Shown here piece after piece: positions 46,428 through 59,060 of a stretch of DNA of 64,000 bases. Made by a program: the position numbers and the translations under genes. Numbering within the stretch: position 1 is the stretch's first letter; every line of letters starts with the position of its first letter. The notes under the pieces are model-generated. The model was not told the DNA's origin and ran no database searches. It was given only the letters and a program-made list of their open reading frames with translations. Source of the DNA: Sphagnum magellanicum (Eukaryota; Streptophyta; Sphagnopsida; Sphagnales; Sphagnaceae); contig CM038914.1 in the NCBI GenBank assembly GCA_021904315.1, forward strand, positions 3,410,001-3,474,000. The letters are read 5' to 3'.

Positions 46428-46900
46428 ATGGGTGCTGCCCCTAACTTGTTTATCTGCGTGGTGTACGTTGCCCCTGTTGGCTCCAAACACAAGAGCGAAT
46501 CCTTGTTCCAAAACCTGGTAGTAGATATTGTTAAAGTTCAAACTCTAGGGGGCCTGGTACTATTGCGAGGGGATTTTAATGCGCGTACTACAGTGCTACT
46601 AAATACCATTGACACTAACGACCTTTGTGAACTGTTATAGGCACCTAAGTTCGTTGAGATTGAACAACCAGGCATTGTGGTTAAGCGACAGAATCGTGAC
46701 GCCAGTGTTGGTGGCCGGGGCCGCGAGCTCTTGGACTTATGCTATGACGCTGGACTACTCATCTTCAATGGCCAGACGCTTGGTGATGAATCAAGGGAGT
46801 TCACTTGCTTGGAAAATGGGGGGCACAACATTATTGATTGTATTGTTGGCTCACCTGCAGTCTGGTAAGCTACTACACACTTTGAGGCGATAATGATGAT
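46428..46900 (+). pseudogene. LINE endonuclease relic
   Basis: Two frames give parts of an apurinic-type (exonuclease-endonuclease-phosphatase) domain. One reads LFICVVYVAPVGSKHKSESL and LLRGDFNART, the latter being the conserved GDFN block. After a frame change comes GRGRELLDLCYDAGLLIFNG, QTLGDESREFTC and GGHNIIDCIVGS, matching the usual GR.LLDLC...L.I.NG order of plant LINEs. Confidence 0.75.
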
Positions 46901-47599
46901 ACCCATTGTTGTGCAGTAGGGGGAGACTTTGACCATAGATCGTTGCGCCTACGGTTGAGCATTGATTGCAACTTTGTTGAACCACAACATTTGGTTGAAA
47001 CAAAAAAATTCTTGCCTAAGTTCACATATGATAAATCAAAAGCTAAAAAGTATTAGTTTGCCCTAACAGCGAGTTTTGGAAACCCGTGGGTTGTTGACTC
47101 AATTGGGCATTTGGGGGTAGACGAGTTAACTAACCTGTTACAACAATGCGTGGGTGCTACAACAAAATCTACTTTTGGCAACAAACCTTTGGGAAGGAGT
47201 TGCAAAAAAAGACACTACCATAAACCTTGGTTTGACACCGATTATCGTATGGCAAAACGTGAGTTGAGGCTTCGACTAAAAGCCAACCCCAATTCACACG
47301 ACACTAAACACCAAGAAAGTAAACTTAAAAAATTATTAAAAAAGAAAGAATTTTCTGGGAAATTACAAGAGCTCAACATATGTGTGCACTTACCAAGGTG
47401 GATACGCTTTCATTCTAGAAAAAGTATCGGCCAAGGGCACATATTGTGGACAAGATCAGTGCAGCTACACTTTTAGAAGGCTTCTACGGGCTAGTTGGCC
47501 AACCTCTGCCACCCATATGGTTGCAAACTGAGCACTCGGTTCAAGTGACAGAACCTCCACCTAGCCACACCCTAAACGCAAATATCACACTTGTTAAAC

Positions 47600-48990
47600 T
47601 CCTTTAAGCATTGAAAAAGCTACAAAAGAACAAGGCTACTGGTTTAGATGGTATGAAAGCTGAATTCATTTTGGATGTGAAAAAGTTGTTACACATGCCA
47701 CTATTGACAACATTCAACTGCTTTCTAGCGAAGGGCTTTCGAGAAGCCCTTTCCACTCGAGTGGTCCATGCGTTCTTTAAAAGGGGCAATGCTTCCAAAT
47801 TTGACAACTACACGGGGATAACAATTGGGCCTATTTTAGCAAAGTTGTTCATTATGATCCTTGACAAAAGGCTAAGTGAGTGGGTTGAACATCATGGGCT
47901 ACGTGCCAAGGGTCAAACTAGGTTTCGCAAATATTACCACACTACTGACCAACTCTTCATATTGCGAACTCTAATAGAACAAAACAAGGCAAAAAAAAAC
48001 CACTTTATTACTATTTTGTGGACTTCAAAAAGGCATTCAATATTGTGCCGCGTGAAGTGTTGTGGCATGTGTTGGCTGGCCTCAGGGTGGAGGGACGCTT
48101 CTTGTGATGCTTATAAGCGATGTATGCCAAGGATACCGTATGCATCAACCACCCACGTGAAGGTGTCACCTCTAGCTTCAAGTGCTAGCAAGGTGTGAAG
48201 CAAGGTTGTCCTCTCAACCCCTTGTTGTTTGGGCTATATTTTGATGCCCTGGAAGAGCACTTAGATGGCAGAGAATGCGATGCACCAACCCTAACAAACT
48301 TGCATGTATGGTTGCTATTTTTTGTAGATGACTTCGCTCCGATGTCAAAGGTGGGATTGCAACAACAATTAGACATGCTACAACAATTTTGTGTTGAATG
48401 TGGACTTACGATGAACATAAAAAAACAAATGTCATGGTGTTCAATTCTATTGACCCATGCCAAGATATTGTGTTTGAAGGTGACACTATTGAATGTGTGA
48501 AAACCTTCCAATACCTGGGGATCTTACTTGAGACCACCTCAAACCTAGATAGTGCAGTGGAGCATCTAGCAGTTGCCAGCAAGCGCTCGCTATTCGCGCT
48601 GAACCGCCGTTATGCGGAGCTACATATTATGGACGCTAAACTACATTGTGACCTCTTCAACACGTTGGTGCGTTCCACAACAAGATATGCCTATGAGGTT
48701 TGGGTGGATTCTAAGAAAATAGAAATTATTGAAATAGTGTACCGAGGGTTTTTCAAGTCCCTGCTCAGGGTGCGAAAAATAACCAGCATGTTCATCATAC
48801 TGGTAGAATTTGGCAAGTTCCCCTTTGAACACTTTGCATGGGAACAAGCGTTGTTATATTATAACCGTGTGAGCACAGTCATTAAAGATCGCATCCTGGG
48901 AAAGGCATGGGAAGCCCAGTTCGTTATGCTTGCTACGGGAAAGAAATTTTGGGCTAGATCTATGAAAAAATGGCTACTCAAGAATCAGCC
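47600..48990 (+). pseudogene. LINE reverse transcriptase relic
   Basis: Blocks in order: LQKNKATGLDGMKAEFI; SKFDNYTGITIGPILAKLF; the motif A region YFVDFKKAFNIVPRE (about 48012, reached by a frame change); GVKQGCPLNPLLFGLYFDAL; and the catalytic FVDD box (about 48320). A further frame change in an A run at about 48420 leads into VFEGDTIECVKTFQYLGILL and FGKFPFEHFAWEQALLYYNR and then KKWLLKNQP. That last frame runs straight into the LTR at 48991, so the stop at 49012 belongs to the inserted DNA. Confidence 0.88.
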
Positions 48991-49809
48991 TGACGCGCTC
49001 CCAAGTCCCTAGCTAGACCCAAATTGGGTGTAAGTTACCCTCACAACGGAATTGTGAGGAACTTGGGGCATGCTCCCAGATCTCCACACTAGAAGGGGTA
49101 GAGGGGCATGCTGAAGCTCCGAGATGGAACTAGGAAGAATGACAAATTATTCACTTATTCGAACTTGCACCAAACCAACCAACAAGTTGGTTAATTCACT
49201 TTTTGGAGCACTTGGGGTGCTAGGACAAGCCACGGGCAACCTTGGACTCACTTGACTCACCACGGGCCAGACTCGGGGGAAGCCACCACCTTCCCCCATA
49301 TAGTATACTATGTGCCTCTCCGCGGCACCCACATCTGAATGGCTTTTTGTCCCGGGACTCCCAAGGAGGAGTCCCGAAACTGTCCCGATTTGGACTCCCG
49401 AGACTTTGAGCGATCATAATTCTTTGCTCAAACCTCCGATTGGGATGACGTTTAAAGCAAACTTGTAGTTCTCCTTTAGAGCTTTCTAACGGTGTGTCAC
49501 ATTTCACATGCACACATCAGGGTCGGGTTGAACACCAAATTTTAATGGACGGGAGTCAAATTGGCAATTTGACTCCCGGCCCCTCTTTTTGCCATAACTT
49601 GTGCTGCATATGTCCAAATGGCCCATGCGAGGCCATTTTCGACATTTACATTTCAATAGCTTTCCAATGATATAAAGAACACCCCAATGCAAGGTGTTTT
49701 GACCCCTATAATTGCACTCTGAAATTTTGGGAGTCCCGGAGGACTCCCAAGTCCCAATTTCAAGAGTGTGAGTTTCATCCTCACGCTCCCTCTAAGTAGG
49801 GTTGTGACA
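48991..49809 (-). mobile_element. Solo LTR, copy 2, inserted in the LINE
   Basis: 819 bp bounded by a perfect 5-bp target duplication CAGCC (48986-48990 and 49810-49814). On the minus strand it begins TGTCACAACCCTACTT and ends GGGAGCGCGTCA, the TG...CA ends of an LTR. It aligns throughout with 18410-19330. Removing it joins the LINE frame as LLKNQP followed by EVASFLP after one stop. A 5-bp duplication and a TGTCACAACC start fit a Ty3/Gypsy-type LTR. No internal retrotransposon genes remain, so it is a solo LTR left by recombination. Confidence 0.93.
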
Positions 49810-49814
49810 CAGCC

Positions 49815-50440
49815 CTAAGAGGTGGCAAGTTTTTTGCCTTCAGTCCAACTGGCCCGTGCGTTACAAGCAGGGATTGCTCAACTACTACTAGGAATGGTTG
49901 CTGGGACAACGCACGTACATTCGACTCGTCTAGCAACGATGAGAGGCTAGGCAAAGAGCCAAATACTTTGGTGCAACATGCACAATGTACAGGTGGGATC
50001 TCAGATGGTTAAACTGGTGGCGATACAACTCATGTAGCCGGTTAATACTAGATCTATGGCGAGAGGCTCGACCAACCAGGAGGCTAGGGCCCCACCCCCT
50101 CCAGGATTTCCCCACACAATGTTAAGTGTAGAAAAGGTGAAGGATAATATGCGGCTGGCTTTCATTAAAAAGCTTTTTACCAACTGTGAGATCGGGACCA
50201 ACGTGCAAATAAGATACTTGCGCTTCAAGGGTATGTCATACAAGAGCGAAAGCTACTTGTGTGACATTAGTTGTGTTCAGTTGCGGAAAGTTCTAGCCCG
50301 ATTTTAATGTGGTAACACACAACTTGAAGTAGTGTTAGGTGCATGGAAAGGCATGCCATACGGAGAGAGGTTTTGTTGAGGTTGTGACTTAAGGAAGGTA
50401 GAAGATAACATATTGTCCTTTGGTACTGGCAGCATGCCAC
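49815..50440 (+). pseudogene. LINE C-terminal relic beyond the LTR
   Basis: Continues the LINE protein: RALQAGIAQLLLGMVAG, THVHSTRLATMRG, then VKDNMRLAFIKKLFTNCEIG, IRYLRFKGMSYKSESYLCDI and a Cys-rich end (ERFC, GCDLRKVED) like the zinc-binding tail of plant LINE reverse transcriptases. Interrupted by a few stops. Confidence 0.7.
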
Positions 50441-50640
50441 AAACTTGGCTAGGGTGACCGTGTTCATAGTCTACATGAGCTCAACAAAAGTGTTAGTGTG
50501 GGTGAGGGGTAGGGTTAAATAAAAGCGTTCCCTAACTTTCTCTGTATTTGGACAAACAAGGAGCAAGATTGAAACTCTACTACCATTGTTATCATCATTG
50601 TTGGTGTAAGAAGGGGAGGGGATAGTAGGGTGAAAGAAAG

Positions 50641-51068
50641 TTGTTGGTTGTAGATGGAAAATGTGAATTTGACCAAAATGTTCTTGCTCTTGACAACAAT
50701 TTTAAAACAAAATATGTACAACTTTTTGAGGCATACAATGGAGGCAAATGCGCTATGGTTTTAATCAAGAATATGACAACATCCAAAGAAGATTGATATT
50801 TGAAATCATAACAATACACAAATCTCAAAAAGGTTATTGATGAAACTACTTAAACTAAACTTTTCAAGTTACACAACAAACTATCAATTGTTCGACCTAC
50901 ATTAAGAGAGGTAAATTCCTTTCTTGTCATTTTCATCAAAAACTTTTTGAATTTTTTTCAAATTCAGGAAAAAAAATTAGATGGTGCCAAATGTTCATTT
51001 ATAATTCACTTATAAAACATAATGGAAAATGTTAAGAAATTTTAATTAAATTATTTCCTTGGGATGAA
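50641..51068. other. Intergenic, nothing recognised
   Basis: AT-rich sequence between the LINE relic and the next minisatellite. Confidence 0.45.
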
Positions 51069-51560
51069 AACTGGATTACCACTTGGTTCTCCCCTTCCCA
51101 AAGGACACAACAAGGTGGCCACCTTGTTTTTTTCCTCCCAAAGGATACAACATTTTAAAAAAAAAAATTAATTATACATACATACATACACACACATATA
51201 TATAAACCAAATGGCCATTCAATTTTCCCCCTCCCAAATAACACAATTGGGTGGCCACCAATTGTACTCCACTCAAGTGACATAACTTTTTTTTTTTCCA
51301 TAGCCTTTGTTTTTTTTTTCTTCACACCCAAGTGGTTGCCAGTTTCCCCCCCCCCCCCCAAGGAGAAGTGTTTCCTTGGGACAAAAATTGGGCGGCTCAA
51401 TTTTCCTCCTTGCCCAAAAGAGAATTTTTTTCCCCCAAAAACAATTTTTAACATTAGAGTAGGACAGTTCCCTGATTTTTCCCCTCCCAAGGATAAGTGT
51501 TTCCTTGGGAAAATAAAAATTAGGAAGCAACCCAATTTTCCTTCTTGCCAAAAGGAAAAA
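51069..51560 (+). repeat. Minisatellite with CCTTGGG hairpins
   Basis: About five degenerate units of roughly 80-110 bp carry CCCAAGGANAAGTGTTTCC followed by TTGGGA, then AAAATTGGGNGGC and CCAATTTTCCTCCTTGCC. CCCAAGG...CCTTGGG is self-complementary in the better units (51357-51381 and 51487-51509). ORFs in both directions are repeat by-products. Confidence 0.75.
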
Positions 51561-51799
51561 AAATTCAAAATTTTCTTTTGTTATGTATTTATTATGCATT
51601 TCAAATTTTTTTTTTGTTAAATGTTTTGTGTGCTTATGTATATATGTGTGTTTTCTTATCTTCTTTCTTGATTGATCTTTCTTTTTTCCCACATTTTTTT
51701 TGTGTGTTCATCTTCATTATTTTCTTGTTTTAATATTTAATATTTTTTATTTTTCAAGTGATAAAGTATTGCCCATAACTAGCCTTACTACACCTCCAT

Positions 51800-52240
51800 T
51801 CCAAAAATTGTGTGGAAATTGTCATGTAGTGGATGTCATCATTCGTTCAACAACTGATGTTCATTGTAATGTTTGTAATTCAAAATCAAATGTTCATATA
51901 TGTTTTTTTCATGGTTCCATTGCAACCATTGAGGGAAAATGGCATGACGAAATTTTGCGTATGACAAAATTTGAATTTTTAGATTTGCTCATCCAAAACA
52001 AATTCAACTTTCCATTTCAATTCACATTTATGGTAAATTTCAATTGTTGCCCACATCTACCCTTGGTAGTTTTCAAAAAGACATACAACAATTTATCCCA
52101 TAAATAAAAACCAATTTGCATGGTGAAGGTTTGGTTGTTCCTTTAGCAATTAGTTTTAGTGACAATGGCCAATGTAATGTGAAATGCAAGCTTGATGTTG
52201 ATAAATTGAAATCTGTTTATAAACAAAAACCCTTTTAAAT
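51800..52240 (+). pseudogene. Cys-rich N-terminal region of Helitron relic
   Basis: Reads FQKLCGNCHVVDVIIR, DVHCNVCNSKSNVHICFFHG, KWHDEILRMTKFEFLDLLIQ and PHLPLVVFKKTYNNLSHK up to a stop at 52107. After a frame change it continues FSDNGQCNVKCKLDVDKLKS to about 52230. The CxxC...CxxC...CxxH pattern suggests a zinc-binding domain. Linking it to the Helitron rests on same strand and position. Confidence 0.5.
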
Positions 52241-52389
52241 ACTAAAATTATTGATAATTTTAATGCGACATTTTTATAATCAGCTTTAGTATAAAAATAT
52301 TGGACATATATATGAAATATCTTTATATCATATTTTTGGTGATTTCTTTTTCTTGAATTTTTTGAGCGATTTTTCAATGCAATCAATTT

Positions 52390-52640
52390 TTTAATATAAA
52401 TTTTTTTTCAATACAAGTAGTTTTTCAATGTAAGTAGTCGATCAATATAAGATTTTTTTAAATATAAATAATTTTTTAATGCAAGTAGTTTTTTAATACA
52501 AGCAATTTTCAATACAAATAGTTTTTCAATATAAGTAGTTTTTAATCCAAGTAATTTTTCAATGAAAAAATTTTCCAATGTATTTTTTTAGAAATGTAAG
52601 TAGTTTTACAAAAAATAATAATTCAATGTAAATATTCTTT
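52390..52640 (+). repeat. AGTAGTTTTTCAATATA short tandem repeat
   Basis: About a dozen degenerate units of 18-22 bp (TTTTTCAATACAAGTAG and variants). It lies inside the Helitron relic, between readable protein segments. Confidence 0.75.
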
Positions 52641-53558
52641 TAATGAATCATTCATTTCATGTCTTTTTGAATGTGTATGTGAGGTGATTTTTATTATTTA
52701 TATATATGGATTAAATTATAATTCATAATAATGGAAATAACTTTATGAAATCTTGTTGATTCATCATTTGAACATGTATTGCATTCATATGGTCTTCATT
52801 TGATTTCAACATACAAATATGAAATGGGCAATTATTTTTTGATTTTATATCTTATTATTGGATAATCATTTGTCATCTTTTCAATTGAGGCAAAATAACA
52901 TTACACATTTAAATCAATGTTTATTATTGAATGTGACAAAAATGGCATTAAATGTTACTACTACTATGGGAGGTTTGTGAGGAAATTTTGTTGTATAATT
53001 TAGATAAGTGAGTATTTACAAAGGCCAATTTACATTTGGAATAAAATATCAAAACAAATTATGTCTCAATGTGGAATGGATTTTTAATTTATCTGCTTAC
53101 ATATAATTTATAACTTTCAACATTTTGAACCAATTAAACATGTTAATGGTCTATTTAGGTATTTGCTTATTTTTGAAACAAATCATTTTAAAGTTCACAT
53201 AGATTTGGATGTTTTTCCATCTTTATTAGAATTAATGATGCAAAAGCCTTTTATTCAATTTTCATAACCAACTACATGTTTCTATTGTAATGAAAAATTT
53301 GACTCTACATTAATGGACATTTTGAAAAATAATCGGGATTCACAATTATAATATGTTGTTTCATTGCTCAACATTTGTTGCAATAAAAATATCATTAAAA
53401 AAAAATCATATTCAATATTTACCAAAAAAAAAATACAAATTTTCCTATCAATTATGAAATTTTGTCTAGTCAATTCACCTTAATGTCTAAAAAACAAAGT
53501 TAAAAAATTCTTAAAGTTCAAATGGAAGGTTCCCAAAATCTAACTGTTGATTTTAATA

Positions 53559-53559
<1 letters not shown>

Positions 53560-53590
<31 letters not shown>
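53560..53590 (+). repeat. (CA)n microsatellite
   Basis: Fifteen uninterrupted CA units. Confidence 0.97.
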
Positions 53591-53595
<5 letters not shown>

Positions 53596-54424
53596 ATTTT
53601 ATTTTTTGATTGAGCACTTTATGACAACAATATTTTTGAATTGTTAGATGCTTATCCAAAATCTTACTTATATTTTAAAAAGACATTGAAACTCATTAAC
53701 ATGTTTCCAAATATTAAAAAAACAAGATTGCAAACCATGAATCACATGAAATATACATACTAGAAAATCACATGAATCTTCCATAAATGACAAAATTCAA
53801 TCATCATATATTGAATGTGTTCTAGAATAAATTAAACAACCAATTATTAAAAAATGATTTTTTCTGGAACATGATGTTCAATCAAATAAAGTAGGACATA
53901 ATGTTAATATGAAAGAAAATGAAAAAAATCCATATACATTGATATTCATAATAAACAAACCCAAGATGTTCCCATAATTTCATGTTTTAGTTATTTTTTA
54001 AAAGTACCTTATTTTTTCAAACAAATTATGAAGACAACTTTCTTCATTCTTTCAAATTCAAATAGAACCTAGCTCATGAACATCATACATATGTACAAGT
54101 TATTTACATAATATCAATGAAAATAAACCTTTTTTATATCAAATACATACATAATATAATTTCCAAAGACAAAATCATTCCATCAATCTAAAAATTAACA
54201 TGATTTGAAAAATATTTTATTTCACAACTTTTGTTTTTGTTCAAATTTATAAACTATATGGGTATGGGCAATATACGATTCATGGTAGTGTTATTAATGT
54301 ATTTGCAAATGTGAATCAAATTCAATCAATACTACCACATCTACTAAATGATTTTGATGATGAAGAAATACATTGTACACCAACAAACTTGATGATATAT
54401 AATTTTTTAAACGCTTAAAAAATA

Positions 54425-55706
54425 ATGGATTATGATAATATTATATATTTTATTGCCCCAAATCAAAAATTTCATTCTTTTAATTTATTTAAAAATAAAC
54501 ATTCAAAGGAACAAAAAATTTCAACATTGTTTTATGGGCAACTTCAACAATTTTCAAAAGGTTTTTCATATGAACCAATAGTTCAATGGGAATTGCTTCA
54601 TAAATCCAAGGATTTTTCAATCAATATTTTTAACCTTTTTAAAAAATTGTTATAATTTCCATATAGAAAGTCATAGGTTCAAGCTAGGTGAAAATAGAAA
54701 AAAAACATTATGTGGTAAAATTTTAAAAACTTTTCAAGTATGAAATAAACCAAACTTAGATATTATTTCAAATCATACCTAGGTTATTGTGGTTTAGAAG
54801 GCTTATGTAATTCATTTGATTATTTTGAGATGTTACTAAAAAATTTATTTGTAATGATCAAGTAGCTTTGTCATCCAACATTTTTTGTCATTTTTACATG
54901 TTGAAAGATTATGGGATCCTTTCATTAACAATTACATGCTTCAAAATTAAATCTCCCAAATAAAATAGAAAATTTACAATTTGTTCATATAGCAAAATTG
55001 ATAAAAATCACATGTGTAAGATATTATGATTGTAAAACATTTAATTTTTCGCACATTTATGACAAAATCTCATTATTTTTTTGGGCATATTTCAATGTCT
55101 ATTTTGTTGTTGAATTCCAAAATTGTGGGAACTAATTTAACCATGGACTTTTATGGATTAAAGATGCATCTATGTATGGAATGCACACAAATGAAAAAAA
55201 TGAACAATTTGTAAACATATATATTTCTATGATGTATCATGTTACCAAATCCATTGCAAAATGCATAACATCAACACAATCATACATATAAGAAAAAAAA
55301 CCATGTTCTTTGCAGATTTCATTATCCGTTACCTCCCATGCATGAAACAAAAAATTTAGAATCACTTCAAATACATGGGAATTATCCATTTTCACAATAA
55401 TACCTCCATACACAAGCAAAAGATATATTTCAATTTTTGAAAGTTTTAAAAAAAGATATATCATGTCTATAAATTTTTAATTATTTGAACCTTGATGAAA
55501 ATACATATATATTAAGTTTGAATAACAAATTAACAAAACCGCACATATTCTTAAAACAAATTCTTAGAAACATAAAAATTAATGTATTTAGTACACATGA
55601 TGTTCATTTATGGTTTTCAAATATAAATATTCAATTTATTTCAAACCCATATGTAGGTGCGACATATTGTAAATCATATATGACAAAAATAGATAAAATA
55701 TATTAG
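54425..55706 (+). pseudogene. Helitron N/Rep domain relic
   Basis: Starts HSFNLFKNKHSKEQKISTLF, then FSYEPIVQWELLHKSKDFS (54545 on). At 55112 it reads EFQNCGN, a stop, FNHGLLWIKDASMYG. This is the place of the Rep metal-binding HxH motif, usually EFQNRGSPHIHGL; here one histidine is lost. From 55485 it reads LDENTYILSLNNKLTKPHIF, NIQFISNPYVGATYC and SYMTKIDK, the C-terminal Rep motif with the catalytic tyrosine region. Inactive because of the lost HxH and the stops. Confidence 0.8.
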
Positions 55707-57169
55707 AATTACATTCTATCGTACAAAAATATATTGCAAATAATATAGATGCAAATACAATAATTCAAAAATTGGGTAATTTTTTTTCAACGTTTAACAA
55801 ATGATTATTCAACTTGTTTATTATTATCATTATTTACCATTATATCATTCATATCGAACATTTTGATTCATCAATATTTTTTCTTTTGAAAAATGTGTTT
55901 TTGTGTTAAAACCACAAGTTGCATTAATGGATTAAAATTAGATTCAATTAATATAATGTGTTCATCAATCATAAACAAAGATTATTCATTTTAATCAATA
56001 TGAATTTTTGTCATTAATATAATATATATTTTTTATAATATTAAAACTATATATTTCAAAACATTGCAAACCCAAAATTATTAGGTTTATAAATTATAAT
56101 GAATATGAAGATATTGAGAATTGGTTAAAAAAACAATTTCTATTGTATTCACCATTTTGAACTTCAAAAAAATTGCAACTTGAAATTAATGTAACATGGT
56201 ATGATGCGTATTATCAACAACATGATGAAATTTTAAAGATTAAATTTATTTTCAATTATCAAATGTCATATCCAAATATAAAAGAAATGAATGATTCAAT
56301 AAATTCAAAACCAAAACCATTGCATCTAGCTAACATTTGTAATGACAACATAGATAATGAAATAAATTATTTATGTTTTACAATTTATGTTACAAACACA
56401 ATCAATATTGAAGATTATAATTTATAATGTAATTTTGTGATTTAGTCCCATAATGTATCAAACCAAAAATGACATACTTTAAAAGATGAAAATTTCACAA
56501 AACTTTCATATTCTATGATGATGGAAGAATATGAATATCATAATTTACTTAGAAAATTAAATGAAGAAAAAATATTAATATGTGATGACATTATGCATTA
56601 AAAAAAAACCCTAATACATTGATTTGTTTATTTTTGTGCTGAAACTAGTATAACTTTTACATTAAAATTTATAAATAAAAGATTATTATGATTAATATAA
56701 TAAAGACATATATTTTGACTTAACAAAACTAAGGTTTTATTTATGGCATCAACAAGTAAAGTTGCATGGGTGCAAATGGGATAACACGAGCCACACCCAC
56801 CCCCTTGGATGACTCCTTATGGGGTGCTTATTTTGGAATATTCTTGAAATATTTTGAACAAAAGTCTTTAAAAAAATCTTGAACTTGACATTTTTCATCA
56901 TACTATTATGTTATGGTTTACATTAAAAATTTATTAAAAATATGTTATTTAAAAAAAATCAAATCCATTTGCAAATCCTTTTACTATTTAAAAACATTTT
57001 TTACAATGTTTTCAAAATGTTTTTGAGTATTTTTCATTTATGAAATTGATTTCAAAATTTCAAGATATACATCCTGATACATCAAAAATAACATCATGTA
57101 AAAATAATTCCATTTGGATTTCTCCATTTTTAAAAAAAAATGTTAGATACAAAAAACCAAGCATTGGTT

Positions 57170-58310
57170 ACATTTGTTGTGGTATGTGTTAATATGATTG
57201 CACATGCCTTCAATATTAATGGTTCAATAATACATTCAACATTGAACATACCTATCCACTAATTGTTGTCTAGTTACCAAACTTATCAATAGACTCATTA
57301 AATAGGTTTGCATGGTGATATGAATAATTATACTGTTATGATAGATGAAATATCACTTGTTGGTGGTAGAATGTTTAATGTTATAGATAATAGGTTAAGG
57401 TCCATAAAACATATTCAAAACAAATTCTTTGATGGTGTGGATGTTATCATGATAAGTGATTTTTATCAATCACCCCATGTGAAAGATAGTTAGATCTCTC
57501 AAAATAATCAAAAACAATGTTAATGCATTAGCATTAAAAATTTTGCAAACTTATGTCCAATGTTATGAATTAAATAAAATTATGAGATAATTTGATATGG
57601 TTTTCATATAAACTTTGAACAAAGGATATTCAATTTGTAAATTCAATTTGTAGTCAACAACCACCCAACAATTTTATTATTCCATATTATTTTATACCAA
57701 ACTTGTGAAAAAACACAATGAAAATGTGTTGATTAATACGTTAGTTCCCACACTTACTTTCAAAGCAATTGGCATTAATCATCAATTATGTCAACCATCT
57801 TACAAACTTTGAAATGATCCAAGTAAAATTACAAGTTTGCATTCTACAATTCATACCCAAAAAAATTAATTGGTTGAATTATGTGCTAATAATTATGTAA
57901 TGTATGATGGTTTTGTGAATGGAGCTAATGCCATTTTTAAGGCATTAACAACATATTGTGACAAAACCATCATGTATGGATAATGTTTTAAAATTTTAAA
58001 ATTGAAACATTAACAAAAGGAAAATACAATCATTATTACAACAACATTAAATCAAAATGGACACCAATTGAACCTATCATCAAAGATATAAGAGTTGGTA
58101 GATCTCAATCACATATAATAACAAGGATTCAATTTCTAATTCAACTTGCAGCAACATGAACTATCCATCATTCTCAAGGATTATCACTAGAAAAATTGAT
58201 TTTTGATCCTATTAATGTTAAAAAAACATGGGTTAACATATATTGTATAGTTATCCCACATTCGAACAAAAGAAAAATTATTTTTGTTAACTCCTCTCCA
58301 ACATGAAATT
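57170..58310 (+). pseudogene. PIF1-type helicase relic of the Helitron
   Basis: Reads AFNINGSIIHSTLNIPIH (57210 on), then NYTVMIDEISLVGGRMFNVI (Walker B with DE, 57326 on), DNRLRSIKHIQNKFFDGVDV and IMISDFYQSPHVKDS. The far end reads ITRIQFLIQLAAT, a stop, TIHHSQGLSLEKLIFDP (58128-58220), the last helicase motif. That stop is TGA, where Arg (CGA) is normal. The Walker A part before 57170 is not readable. Confidence 0.85.
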
Positions 58311-58716
58311 TTTTATGTGAATCCAAATGTATATATATAAATGAATAGATTAAAAATAGTTATGATTTGGATACCAATTAATTTTTTGGTTTAAAAATTT
58401 AAATAAAATTTCATGTTACTATACAAGCCTTGAATACAATTTCTTTACACCAACATTACGAAGACATCAACCATGATTATAACCTTCAAATGCATCATAT
58501 TTTATAGAAACAAGAATACACCATGCATCAATAGACATGCACAAAAAATAAAATACATCAAAGTATTTATATATTTCAATCCATGATGGACATGGGTTAA
58601 TGATGTTGTATATGACATACACATGCACTTAGATTCTTTTAATATAATACCTAGTGATGGTTAAAAATAATAGTAGCAACTTTTAATATCAATACACAAA
58701 AAAATAAATTGTATGT

Positions 58717-59060
58717 GTGTATAAAGCTCATTCATGTTCTATTTCTACATTTCCAAACAAACTTCAAACTATAATTCAACATTCTCCTAAACATTGTCTA
58801 ATCATCATATTGGGAAATTTGATTATTGACACTCTAAAAGACAATAACCATGCAAAAAATGAACAAAATTTATTAGATTTCATTGATAAGTTCAAATTAA
58901 AATCATAAATTTGATAAAAACACCACAAAAGTTGAATATCAACTAGACCATATATGGGCAAATGTCCCTAGAAATGAATGTAAATATGGTGTAATAGAAG
59001 TATATTGGTCATATTTTCAAAAATTGATTCATATTGCATTCAAATTACCAAAAATATTTT
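58717..59060 (+). pseudogene. Helitron C-terminal endonuclease relic
   Basis: Reads MYKAHSCSISTFPNKLQTII, QHSPKHCLIIILGNLIIDTL and NLLDFIDKFKLKS, then in another frame VEYQLDHIWANVP (58931 on). ILGNLIIDTL stands where GDFNID is expected, so the catalytic Asp-Phe-Asn is damaged. LDHIWAN is a typical later block of this endonuclease family. Together with the Rep and helicase parts it marks the Helentron/Helitron2 type. Confidence 0.75.

Larger units (their letters stand above)
45251..50640 (+). mobile_element. Decayed non-LTR retrotransposon (LINE)
   Basis: A full-length or nearly full-length LINE on the plus strand, with the order ORF1 - endonuclease - reverse transcriptase - C-terminal Cys-rich end. 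It is split by a solo LTR at 48991-49809. Base composition is far richer in GC than the flanking DNA, so it was probably inserted from a GC-balanced source. Stops and frame changes run throughout. The 3' end is judged from the last coding-like sequence (about 50440) plus trailing sequence. I could not see a poly-A tail or target duplication. Family assignment (L1-like or another plant clade) is open. Confidence 0.85.

Noticed and set aside
51155..51692. Lysine-rich ORFs of 137-139 codons on the minus strand
   Set aside because: Products of the CCTTGGG minisatellite and of C/T-rich tracts.
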